Below, piece after piece: positions 1 to 5,537 of a DNA stretch of 11,328 nucleotides. The stretch's first letter is position 1, and each line of letters begins with the position of its first letter. Position numbers and translations under genes: made by a program. The stretch spans positions 1 through 11,328 of the forward strand of contig JBMNUA010000062.1 of assembly GCA_050945995.1 (NCBI GenBank), given 5' to 3'. The notes beneath the pieces were generated by a model. It worked only from the letters and a program-made list of their open reading frames with translations, was not told the DNA's origin and ran no database searches. Origin of the DNA: RUG11247 sp050945995. GTDB lineage: Bacteria; Bacillota; Clostridia; Christensenellales; Aristaeellaceae.

Positions 1-767
1 TCAAAGCCGCCCTCGGGCGTCGGCGCGGGCTTGGGCGTGGCATAATCGCTCTTGTCGCCGCGCAGATCGGGGTTTGTATAGTCCATCCACGATTGCTCGG
101 GGTCGGTGATCGCGGCGAAGGTCGCCTCGGCGTAGGGCGTGGGCGTCGCGGACTCCGGCGGCGACCAGATGTCCTCCGCGGAGGTGCGCGGCGCGTCCGC
201 CTTGGTGTCGGTGCGGTTGGTGATGAAGTTGACGAGCATGATCACCCCGACCGCGACGACCAGCACCAGCGCCGCCGCGACGCCGATGATCACCGCAAGG
301 CGCGGCCCCTGCCGCTCCTCGTCGTGATCGCCGTCCGCGCCCGAACCGGCGAGCTTGCGCTGGGCGATGTAGCCCGTGCCGTTCTCCTCGAAGAAGAAAT
401 GGCGCTTCGCGGGGTCCTCAACGCCCTCCACCGAGGCGCGCAGCTTCGCAAGCCCTGCCTCGAACGCGTCCTCCGCGCCCGCCTCGGGCACGGCTTCGCC
501 CGAGTTCAGCCTGCGCGCACTGTCGCGCGGCAAGTACTCGCGGATGCGCAGCGTCACCCCGCGGCGCGTGTCCTGCGCTGCGTAGACGATGCCGCTGGCA
601 TCCTGCCCCAGCGCGCGCCCCACGAGAAACCGCCCGTTGTAGAGAACCGTTCCCGGCAAGAGCTGAATCTGGGGCACAGCGGCGCGCGCGTCGCGCCCGC
701 AATGGGGGCAGACGTCCTGACCGCCGTTGTCCTCGAAACAGTACATGCACAAATTTTCGTAAGCCAT
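1..767 (-). CDS. Zinc-ribbon, kinase N-lobe-only membrane protein (C-terminus off the window edge)
   Basis: This reading frame is open from an ATG at 767 to the left edge, so about 255 residues are visible and no stop is seen. Residues 7-23 hold a CxxC...CxxC zinc ribbon (Cys7, Cys10, Cys20, Cys23). Residues 38-139 follow the N-lobe of clostridial serine/threonine kinases: a glycine-loop segment GQDASGIVY (54-62), IREYLP (75-80) where active relatives have IKEYFP, and FFEENGTGYI (125-134), the usual strand before the hinge. The loop has lost its middle glycine, and the VAIK lysine is arginine (Arg76). No HRD or DFG region follows. The chain goes straight to a hydrophobic segment (about 157-182) and then a Pro/Thr-rich tail, presumably outside the cell. 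It therefore looks like a catalytically dead kinase derivative used for binding or sensing; this is inference. The start is 4 nt after the tmk stop, with AGGAG inside the end of that gene, so the two are co-transcribed. Confidence 0.85.
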   Translation of the reverse strand, partial: MAYENLCMYCFEDNGGQDVCPHCGRDARAAVPQIQLLPGTVLYNGRFLVGRALGQDASGIVYAAQDTRRGVTLRIREYLPRDSARRLNSGEAVPEAGAEDAFEAGLAKLRASVEGVEDPAKRHFFFEENGTGYIAQRKLAGSGADGDHDEERQGPRLAVIIGVAAALVLVVAVGVIMLVNFITNRTDTKADAPRTSAEDIWSPPESATPTPYAEATFAAITDPEQSWMDYTNPDLRGDKSDYATPKPAPTPEGGF

Positions 768-771
768 TTTC

Positions 772-2043
772 TCAACTCCTCGAATCGGTGAGGCGGGTGA
801 TGACGCGCGCGGTTTCCTCAAATACTTCTTCGATGCCCCGCTCGGCGTCGATTGTGCGGATGCGCCCGGGTTCGCGCGCGGCGAGCGCCTCAAAGCCCGC
901 GTAGACGCGCATCATAAATTCGTCGCCCTCGCGCTCGATCCGGTCCGCCGCGCCGACCTGCGATACGCGCCCCCGTGCGGTGGCAAGATCGGTTGTGTAC
1001 AAAAGCGTCAGATCGGGCGACTGTCCGTTTACCGCCGCCGTGTTCATTTGACGGACGACGGGCTCGGTTAGTTCACGCCCATACGCTTGGAAAGCAATGG
1101 AAGAGTCGAGAAACCGGTCGCAGAGCACGATCTTGCCCACAGCGATGGCGGGGCGGATCACCTCGCGCACATGCTGGGCGCGCGCCGCCGCGAACAACAG
1201 CGCCTCGCACTCGCCCGTCATGCCCGCAGAGCCGATGTCCAGCAGCATCTCGCGGATGCGCTCGGCGATCGGGCAGCCGCCCGGCTCGCGCGAGGCGACG
1301 ACTTCCCAGCCGCGTTCGGTCAGATAGGTCTGCGCCATGCGAAACTGGGTGCTCTTGCCGCTGCCGTCCGCGCCCTCGAATGTGATAAAATAGCCCGGGT
1401 CGCGCGCGCCCACGAGCAGTTCGTGTAGCTGCGAAACCGTGGAAACCACATGCTTTGCATGGGTAAATTCGCTTGTTTCGCCGTACCCGTATGCCACCGC
1501 GACCGCGTCGATGCCCAACGCGCGCGCGCCCTCGATGTCGAAAACGCGGTCGCCCACCATCACGCAGCGCGAAAGATCATCCGCACCCTCGAGCGCGCGC
1601 GCGATGATCTCGCGCTTTTCGGGGGCGCGCTCATCCATCGGCGCGCCGCAGACGCGGTCAAAGTATTGGAGTAAGCCGAAATGTTCCAATATTTTATAAC
1701 AATACGGCTCGACCTTCGCGCTCGCGAGGGCGATCTTGCCGCCGCGGCGGCGGATCGCGCGCAACAGCGGCGCGATGCCGGGGTACACGCGGTTCTCGCG
1801 CCAGCCGATTTCGGCGTAGCGTTCGCGATGCAATTCGATCGCCCGCTGTGCATCCGCATCGGACAAATTCGCGATGTTTCGGTACGACCAATACAGCGGC
1901 GGCCCGATAAAACGTGCGAAATCATGATCCGCAAGCGGTTTTGCGCCGAGGGTTTCGAGCGCGTGGCGCGCGCAGCGGATGATGCCGTCGCCGGATTCGG
2001 TGAGCGTGCCGTCCAAATCAAACACAAACCAGTCAAAATTCAT
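772..2043 (-). CDS. tmk: HAD-family phosphatase fused to thymidylate kinase
   Basis: The 423-residue protein has two enzymes in one frame. Residues 1-210 are a HAD phosphatase of the phosphoglycolate-phosphatase type: DLDGT (9-13, nucleophile Asp9 and acid/base Asp11), Ser108 as motif II, Lys143 as motif III and GDRVFD (164-169) as motif IV, with a helical cap between motifs I and II. Residues 217-423 are dTMP kinase: P-loop GADGSGKST (224-232), REPGG (252-256), DRFLDSSIAFQ (309-319) and a DRIE segment (367-370) after the lid. The kinase phosphorylates dTMP to dTDP in DNA-precursor synthesis. The HAD substrate cannot be read from sequence. All key residues of both halves are present, and the linker is only a few residues. 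The ATG at 2043 is preceded by GGAGAAG at a normal distance. The fusion is unusual, since dTMP kinases are normally stand-alone proteins of about 210 residues. Confidence 0.93.
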   Translation of the reverse strand: MNFDWFVFDLDGTLTESGDGIIRCARHALETLGAKPLADHDFARFIGPPLYWSYRNIANLSDADAQRAIELHRERYAEIGWRENRVYPGIAPLLRAIRRRGGKIALASAKVEPYCYKILEHFGLLQYFDRVCGAPMDERAPEKREIIARALEGADDLSRCVMVGDRVFDIEGARALGIDAVAVAYGYGETSEFTHAKHVVSTVSQLHELLVGARDPGYFITFEGADGSGKSTQFRMAQTYLTERGWEVVASREPGGCPIAERIREMLLDIGSAGMTGECEALLFAAARAQHVREVIRPAIAVGKIVLCDRFLDSSIAFQAYGRELTEPVVRQMNTAAVNGQSPDLTLLYTTDLATARGRVSQVGAADRIEREGDEFMMRVYAGFEALAAREPGRIRTIDAERGIEEVFEETARVITRLTDSRS

Positions 2044-2100
2044 GCGTCTTCTCCGATTCGATGGTGATCTATCAAAATCATGGGCATTTGAACCCCTTCT

Positions 2101-2129
2101 ATTTTACACAACAAATGTGACATTATCAA
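2101..2129 (-). promoter_or_regulatory. Sigma-A-type promoter for the HAD-Tmk operon
   Basis: Read on the minus strand, TTGATA (2129-2124) and TAAAAT (2106-2101) are separated by exactly 17 bases. Both boxes match the housekeeping consensus at five of six positions. Transcription would start near 2094, leaving a leader of about 50 nt before the ATG at 2043. Confidence 0.7.
2114..2124. promoter_or_regulatory. Small palindrome AATGT-G-ACATT in the promoter spacer
   Basis: AATGTGACATT is a perfect 5+1+5 dyad and lies between the -35 and -10 boxes of the minus-strand promoter. Its half-site ACATT recurs in the GGACATT copies on the plus-strand side of this region, so it may be a related operator. 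No regulator gene is visible in the window. Confidence 0.4.
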
Positions 2130-2146
2130 CCGCGCGGGCGGGCGCG

Positions 2147-2237
2147 AATGTCCTTGAATATCTATGACATTTATATTATAGTTGAGGTGGGAAAACGGAC
2201 ATTGGGCGGACATTGTGGGGATAAAAAATGTCCGCCC
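2147..2237. promoter_or_regulatory. Cluster of GGACATT/AATGTCC motifs with an 11-bp inverted repeat
   Basis: AATGTCC occurs at 2147-2153, touching the -35 box. CGGACATTG occurs at 2196-2204 and again at 2207-2215, a spacing of 11 bp or about one helical turn. AATGTCCG occurs at 2227-2234. The last two form a perfect inverted repeat, GGGCGGACATT (2204-2214) against AATGTCCGCCC (2227-2237), with a 12-nt centre. Copies therefore sit just upstream of the -35 box and just downstream of the predicted transcript start, the usual places for repressor operators. The inverted repeat could also act as an mRNA hairpin. This is a prediction from pattern and position only. Confidence 0.5.
2154..2182 (+). 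promoter_or_regulatory. Promoter for the GHL6 glycoside hydrolase gene
   Basis: TTGAAT (2154-2159) and TATAGT (2177-2182) are 17 bases apart, in an AT-rich stretch that stands out from the GC-rich surroundings. The predicted start of transcription is near 2189, giving a leader of about 70 nt that contains the inverted repeat at 2204-2237. It is divergent from the promoter at 2101-2129. Confidence 0.6.
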
Positions 2238-2261
2238 GGTATCAAAGGGAGGATGCGGCTT

Positions 2262-4220
2262 ATGAACAAACTGCCCGCGCGCCAGGTGCATCTGGATTTT
2301 CATACATCGGGGGACATTCCGGGCATCGCGGCGGATTTCGACGCGGCGGCGTTCGCGCGCACCATGAAGCAGGCGCATGTGAATTCCGCGACGGTGTTCG
2401 CGCGCTGCCACCACGGGTGGATGTACTATGATTCCAAATTATATCCATCGCTCGTGCACCCGCAGCTTGCGCGGCGCGACCTGCTCGTCGAGCAGGTGCG
2501 CGCGCTGCACGCCGAGGGGATCAAGGCGCCCGTCTACATCACCGTGCAATGGGATTACGAGAGCGCGCGCCGGCACCCCGAATGGCTGATCCGCGCACCC
2601 TCGGGCGCGCACGAGGGCGCGCCGTTTACCGAGCCGGGGTTCTACCAATCGCTGTGTGTGAACACGGGGTACCGCGAATTTTTGAAAGCGCACACGCGCG
2701 AGGTGTTGGCGCATCTGGGCGACGCGCTGGACGGCGTGTTTTTCGACATCGTGGGCATACGCCCCTGCCACTGCGCCGCGTGCCGGCGGTTGATGCAGGG
2801 CGAAAACGTGGACATGGGCGACGAACGGCAGGTGCGCGCGTTCGCAGCGCGCACGATGAACACATTCAAATTTGAGATGTCCCGGCTCGTGCGCGAGCAC
2901 AAGCCCGATGCCACGATCTTCTACAACGCGGGGCATGTGGGCGCATGCACCAAACCCAGCGCGGACGCGTACAGCCACTTTGAGCTCGAGAGTTTGCCGA
3001 GCGGAGGCTGGGGGTATCTGCATTTCACGGCGACGGGGCGGTACGCGCGCAAACTTGGGCGCGACTGCATGGGCATGACGGGCAAGTTCCACAAGAGCTG
3101 GGGCGATTTTCACTCGCTCAAGAACACCGCCGCGCTCGAGTTCGAGGCGTTTCGGATGCTGTCGTTCGGCTTTGCGTGCTCGATCGGCGATCAGCTCGAG
3201 CCGGGCGGGAAGCTGAACGCGGCGACGTATCGGTTGATCGGCTCGGTGTACCGCGAAATCGAGGCGCGCGAGAGGTATGCGCGCGGGGCAAGCCCGCTCG
3301 TCGAAGCGGCGGTGATCACGGCGGAAGACCCGCTCTACGAGCACGAGATGTCCGAGAATCTATTGGGCGCGGTGCAGATGCTCGAGGAGTTGGGCGTGCA
3401 GTTCGACATCATCGATCCGCTGATGCCGCTGGACGGGTATCGCCTGATCCTCATCCCGGGGGATGTGACGCTCGACGATGCGCAGCAGGCGCGGCTCGAC
3501 GATTTCGTCGCGCGCGGCGGCGCGGTGATCGCATGCGCGGCGGGCGCGCAGAACGCGCGGGGCGCGTACCCCGCCTGCTTCGGGGCGCGCAGCGAAGGGC
3601 GCAACGAGGCGTATCCGGATTTCATCGTCGCGCACGGCGCACTCGCGGCGGGGCTCGAGCCGGAGAACGAGTATGCGATCTACCGTCAGGGACTGCTGCT
3701 GACGGGCGCGGGCGGCGAGGAGATCCTCCACGCGAACGCGCCGTACTTCCCGCGCCGGGGCGACAAGTTCTGCTCGCACAGCTACACGCCGTCGTCCAAG
3801 GGCGGCGCGCACGCAGCGGCGATCCAAAACGGGCGGGTCATACTGTTTGCGCACCCGCTGTTTGCGCAGTACCGCGAATGCGCGCCGCGCTGGGTCAAGA
3901 CGCTACTTTCTAACGCCATCGACCGCGCGATGCCGGGGCGGCTGGTGCGCCACGAAGGCCCGTCTACCATGACGGTGTCCCTTTTACAAAAGGAGGGCGC
4001 GGTGTACGCGCACATCCTCTCCTACATCCCGGTGCGAAAGAGCGCGACGATCGACATCATCGAGGAGCGCACGATGCTGCGCGATATCGGCATGACATTT
4101 GATCTGCCGGACGGCGTTCAGACGGCGCGCGTCGCGCCGGGCGGCGCGGAACTTGCGGTGACGGGCGGGCGCGTGGTTGTGCCGGAGATCGACGGGTACT
4201 GCATTCTCGAGTTGCGGTAA
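2262..4220 (+). CDS. Putative glycoside hydrolase: GHL6-type TIM barrel with beta-galactosidase trimerisation-like domain
   Basis: The 652-residue protein opens with RQVHLDFHTSGDIPG (7-21), the start typical of the GHL6 'hypothetical glycosyl hydrolase' barrel, which runs to about residue 335. Visible landmarks are LDGVFFDIVG (156-165), a CxCxxC cluster (Cys169, Cys171, Cys174), and acidic HFELESLPSGGW (239-250), likely part of the active-site rim. Residues 345-560 resemble the flavodoxin-like trimerisation domain of GH42 enzymes. The rest is predicted to be a beta-rich C-terminal domain. There is no signal peptide, so it should act in the cytoplasm, probably on imported oligosaccharides; the substrate is unknown. 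An in-frame ATG exists at 2148, but it lies upstream of the promoter at 2154-2182. The ATG at 2262 has AAAGGGAGG at 2244-2252, 9 nt away, and begins exactly at the conserved domain. Another ATG at 2253 is too close to that ribosome site. Confidence 0.82.
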   Translation: MNKLPARQVHLDFHTSGDIPGIAADFDAAAFARTMKQAHVNSATVFARCHHGWMYYDSKLYPSLVHPQLARRDLLVEQVRALHAEGIKAPVYITVQWDYESARRHPEWLIRAPSGAHEGAPFTEPGFYQSLCVNTGYREFLKAHTREVLAHLGDALDGVFFDIVGIRPCHCAACRRLMQGENVDMGDERQVRAFAARTMNTFKFEMSRLVREHKPDATIFYNAGHVGACTKPSADAYSHFELESLPSGGWGYLHFTATGRYARKLGRDCMGMTGKFHKSWGDFHSLKNTAALEFEAFRMLSFGFACSIGDQLEPGGKLNAATYRLIGSVYREIEARERYARGASPLVEAAVITAEDPLYEHEMSENLLGAVQMLEELGVQFDIIDPLMPLDGYRLILIPGDVTLDDAQQARLDDFVARGGAVIACAAGAQNARGAYPACFGARSEGRNEAYPDFIVAHGALAAGLEPENEYAIYRQGLLLTGAGGEEILHANAPYFPRRGDKFCSHSYTPSSKGGAHAAAIQNGRVILFAHPLFAQYRECAPRWVKTLLSNAIDRAMPGRLVRHEGPSTMTVSLLQKEGAVYAHILSYIPVRKSATIDIIEERTMLRDIGMTFDLPDGVQTARVAPGGAELAVTGGRVVVPEIDGYCILELR

Positions 4221-4233
4221 GGAAACGTTTGGG

Positions 4234-4264
4234 GGAGCTGCGCGGATGGGCTGCGCAGCTCCTT
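4234..4264 (+). terminator. Possible terminator after the GHL6 gene
   Basis: GGAGCTGCGC (4234-4243) pairs perfectly with GCGCAGCTCC (4253-4262) around a 9-nt loop, starting 13 nt after the stop codon. The following bases are only TTGCT, so the U-tract is poor. GGGGGAGC (4231-4238) could pair instead with GCTCCCCC (4268-4275), giving a competing fold. Confidence 0.4.
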
Positions 4265-4277
4265 GCTGCTCCCCCCC

Positions 4278-4300
4278 AAAGAAACCGCCCGCACGGGCGG
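4278..4300 (-). terminator. Intrinsic terminator on the minus strand, distal
   Basis: Read on the minus strand, CCGCCCG (4300-4294) and CGGGCGG (4291-4285) form a 7-bp GC stem with a 2-nt loop (in practice the stem opens slightly), followed by TTTCTTT (4284-4278). It lies about 290 nt beyond the ribU stop, so it may end read-through or a separate small transcript. Confidence 0.55.
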
Positions 4301-4393
4301 CGGAGGGATTGTCAAATGGCAATGTCGATTAGAAGAAGGAAGATTGCAGGACAGCCTGATCCATCAAGTTTGGCGGCGTGTACGTCAAACTTG

Positions 4394-4434
4394 CATGTTC
4401 ACAAAGAAAACGCTTGCGTTTTCGACGGAACATG
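4394..4434. repeat. Nested inverted repeat (extended hairpin)
   Basis: CATGTTC (4394-4400) pairs with GAACATG (4428-4434). Inside them GAAAACGC (4406-4413) pairs with GCGTTTTC (4416-4423) around TT. The hairpin CAAGTTTG/CAAACTTG (4365-4372/4386-4393) ends exactly where this one begins. Confidence 0.7.
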
Positions 4435-4449
4435 AATTCCTGCCCGTCA

Positions 4450-4487
4450 GATTTGCGCCCGGAAATTCGTGAGAATTTCAGCAAATC
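4450..4487. repeat. Compound hairpin
   Basis: GATTTGC (4450-4456) pairs with GCAAATC (4481-4487), and GAAATTC (4462-4468) pairs with GAATTTC (4473-4479) around a GTGA loop. On the plus strand this loop with its closing pair is cGTGAg, a GNRA tetraloop that favours a stable RNA fold. Confidence 0.65.
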
Positions 4488-4503
4488 GCAGTCCTCCTCC
4501 TTC

Positions 4504-4531
4504 TCGTCAAAAAACGTGCGTTTTTTGACGA
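4504..4531. repeat. 13-bp perfect inverted repeat with A6/T6 core
   Basis: TCGTCAAAAAACG (4504-4516) and CGTTTTTTGACGA (4519-4531) are perfect complements with two bases between them. On either strand the T6 run lies in the 3' arm. It could work as a weak bidirectional terminator or be part of the hairpin array around it. Confidence 0.65.
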
Positions 4532-4563
4532 AATAACCGCCCGCACAACAAAGCGGCGGGCGG
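4532..4563 (-). terminator. ribU: Intrinsic terminator of ribU
   Basis: On the minus strand CCGCCCGC (4563-4556) and GCGGGCGG (4544-4537) form an 8-bp stem around an 11-nt loop, followed by TTATTT. It begins 25 nt after the ribU stop, the normal position for a terminator. Confidence 0.6.
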
Positions 4564-4588
4564 AACAAAAGCGCGCGGGTGATACGAT

Positions 4589-5197
4589 TTACAGGCGGAT
4601 CAGGCGTTCGAGCGGCTTGAACACCACAAAGCACATGCCCGCCGACAGCGCGCCCTTCACGAAGGTGAACGGCAGGTTGAAGCGGATGAGCGCGTCCCAC
4701 AGGGTTTCGACGCTCGGGCTGATCGCGCGGTACATGCCGAGGATGGTGTCCATGGGCATAAACGCGGTGTACACGGGGTAGACGACGTAGTAGTTGGTGA
4801 ACACGCTGAGCGTCGCCATCGCCGCCGCGCCGACGAGCCCGCCGACGAGCGCGCCCTTGCGCGTGGGGCTTTTGCGGAAGATGAGCCCCGCCGGAACGAC
4901 AAACAGCGCGCCGATCAGGAAATTGGACAATTCGCCGATGCCGCCTGTCGTGGTGAAGGTGACGTTGACGAGGTTTTTCACAAGGCAAATCAATAGCCCG
5001 CCCACGGGCCCGAGCGCATACGCGCCGATGAGCGCGGGCAGCTCCGAAAAGTCGAGCTTGATGAAGCTGGGCATCAGCGGGACATTGAAGGAGAGAAACA
5101 TCAAAATGGTCGCGAGCGCGGAGAGCATGCCCCCCAGCGCGAGCTTGTGGGCGGCGGCGCGCCCGGTGCGCCTCGTATTTTTAGGAATGTCTGTCAT
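4589..5197 (-). CDS. ribU: ECF transporter S component, riboflavin-specific (RibU)
   Basis: The 202-residue protein has five or six hydrophobic segments, as expected for an S component. KLALGGMLSALATILMFL (18-35) opens the first helix. FIKLDFSELPALIGAYALGP (45-64) and TTTGGIGELSNFLIGALF (86-103) are hallmarks of the RibU family. It binds riboflavin in the membrane and is energised by a shared EcfT-EcfA-EcfA' module, which is not in this window. The assignment is strongly supported by the FMN riboswitch in its leader. The ATG at 5197 has AAGGAG (5208-5203) about 5 nt upstream. The gene is transcribed alone and ends at a terminator; the next gene upstream is divergent. Confidence 0.93.
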   Translation of the reverse strand: MTDIPKNTRRTGRAAAHKLALGGMLSALATILMFLSFNVPLMPSFIKLDFSELPALIGAYALGPVGGLLICLVKNLVNVTFTTTGGIGELSNFLIGALFVVPAGLIFRKSPTRKGALVGGLVGAAAMATLSVFTNYYVVYPVYTAFMPMDTILGMYRAISPSVETLWDALIRFNLPFTFVKGALSAGMCFVVFKPLERLIRL

Positions 5198-5247
5198 ATG
5201 GCTCCTTGGGATATGGGCTTGGAATTGAAGCGAAAGCCTCGGCTCAT

Positions 5248-5354
5248 ATCTTCTCTCATCCGGACTATACCGTCGGTCCCGGAATTGCGCCGGGTCTGCC
5301 TATTCGGCTTGCGGACTATACCGCCGGTCGGGAAATGCTCCCTGCCCTGAAGAT
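5248..5354 (-). ncRNA. FMN riboswitch (RFN element)
   Basis: On the minus strand, ATCTTC (5354-5349) and GAAGAT (5253-5248) close the P1 helix. Between them are the conserved RFN blocks in order: CAGGGCAGGG, CCGACCGGCGGTATAGTCC, GCAAGCC, and GACCGACGGTATAGTCCGG leading to ATGAGAGAAGAT. Such RNAs bind FMN and switch off riboflavin synthesis or import genes. About 50 nt separate the aptamer from the ribU ATG. That stretch has no GC hairpin with a U-run, so control is more likely at translation (hiding AAGGAG) than by attenuation; this last point is inference. Confidence 0.96.
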
Positions 5355-5362
5355 GATAACCT

Positions 5363-5383
5363 GCCCGATCGGGTCGATCGGGC
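5363..5383 (-). repeat. Hairpin at the 5' end of the ribU leader
   Basis: GCCCGATC (5363-5370) and GATCGGGC (5376-5383) form an 8-bp stem with a 5-nt loop, between the predicted transcript start (near 5401) and the riboswitch aptamer. It is probably a 5'-protecting or insulating stem; no tail makes it a terminator. Confidence 0.5.
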
Positions 5384-5407
5384 TTTTGTTGCGCGCTTTG
5401 CACCACC

Positions 5408-5436
5408 ATTATATAACGATTCATGTAAAGATGCAA
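5408..5436 (-). promoter_or_regulatory. Promoter for the riboswitch-ribU transcript
   Basis: On the minus strand TTGCAT (5436-5431) and a perfect TATAAT (5413-5408) are 17 bases apart. The transcript would start near 5401 and reach the FMN aptamer after about 45 nt. Confidence 0.75.
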
Positions 5437-5470
5437 GCACGCGCGAGGCGGGCGCCGAAAACGACCGCGC

Positions 5471-5499
5471 TTGCAATCCGCACACGGATACACTATAAT
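5471..5499 (+). promoter_or_regulatory. Promoter for the licD-cytidylyltransferase-SDR operon
   Basis: TTGCAA (5471-5476) and a perfect TATAAT (5494-5499) are 17 bases apart. Transcription would begin near 5506, so the leader before the ATG at 5538 is only about 30 nt. It is divergent from the ribU promoter, with about 35 bp between the -35 boxes. Confidence 0.75.
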
Positions 5500-5537
5500 G
5501 ATGGTTGAAAAATGGATATGGGAGAAATGCTGCGCAG

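Larger units (their letters stand above)
4221..4588. repeat. Non-coding block of seven consecutive hairpins
   Basis: No credible gene lies between the GHL6 and ribU stops, but the block is full of inverted repeats: 4234-4262 (10-bp stem), 4285-4300 (7 bp), 4365-4393 (8 bp), 4394-4434 (7-bp outer and 8-bp inner stems), 4450-4487 (two 7-bp stems), 4504-4531 (13 bp) and 4537-4563 (8 bp). Positions 4321-4500 are about 48% G+C by count, well below the neighbouring genes. The density of adjacent perfect stems suggests an intergenic mobile palindromic repeat or a structured RNA rather than a simple terminator region. A minus-strand frame stays open through most of it but has no start of its own. Confidence 0.7.

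Noticed and set aside
93..791. Plus-strand open frame (232 codons) at the left edge
   Set aside because: The minus strand here has a zinc ribbon, kinase-like strands, a membrane helix and a ribosome site. The plus frame is Arg-rich with no domain.
2439..3344. Minus-strand open frame (301 codons) opposite the GHL6 gene
   Set aside because: Composition-driven shadow of the real gene, with no motif and no operon context.
4329..4988. Minus-strand frame entering the hairpin block from inside ribU
   Set aside because: It overlaps ribU in another frame and has no start of its own after the ribU stop. Its tail simply translates the inverted repeats.
5505..5537. Upstream TTG start for the LicD protein
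   Set aside because: It sits at the predicted transcript start (TATAAT at 5494-5499) with no ribosome site; the ATG at 5538 is preferred.
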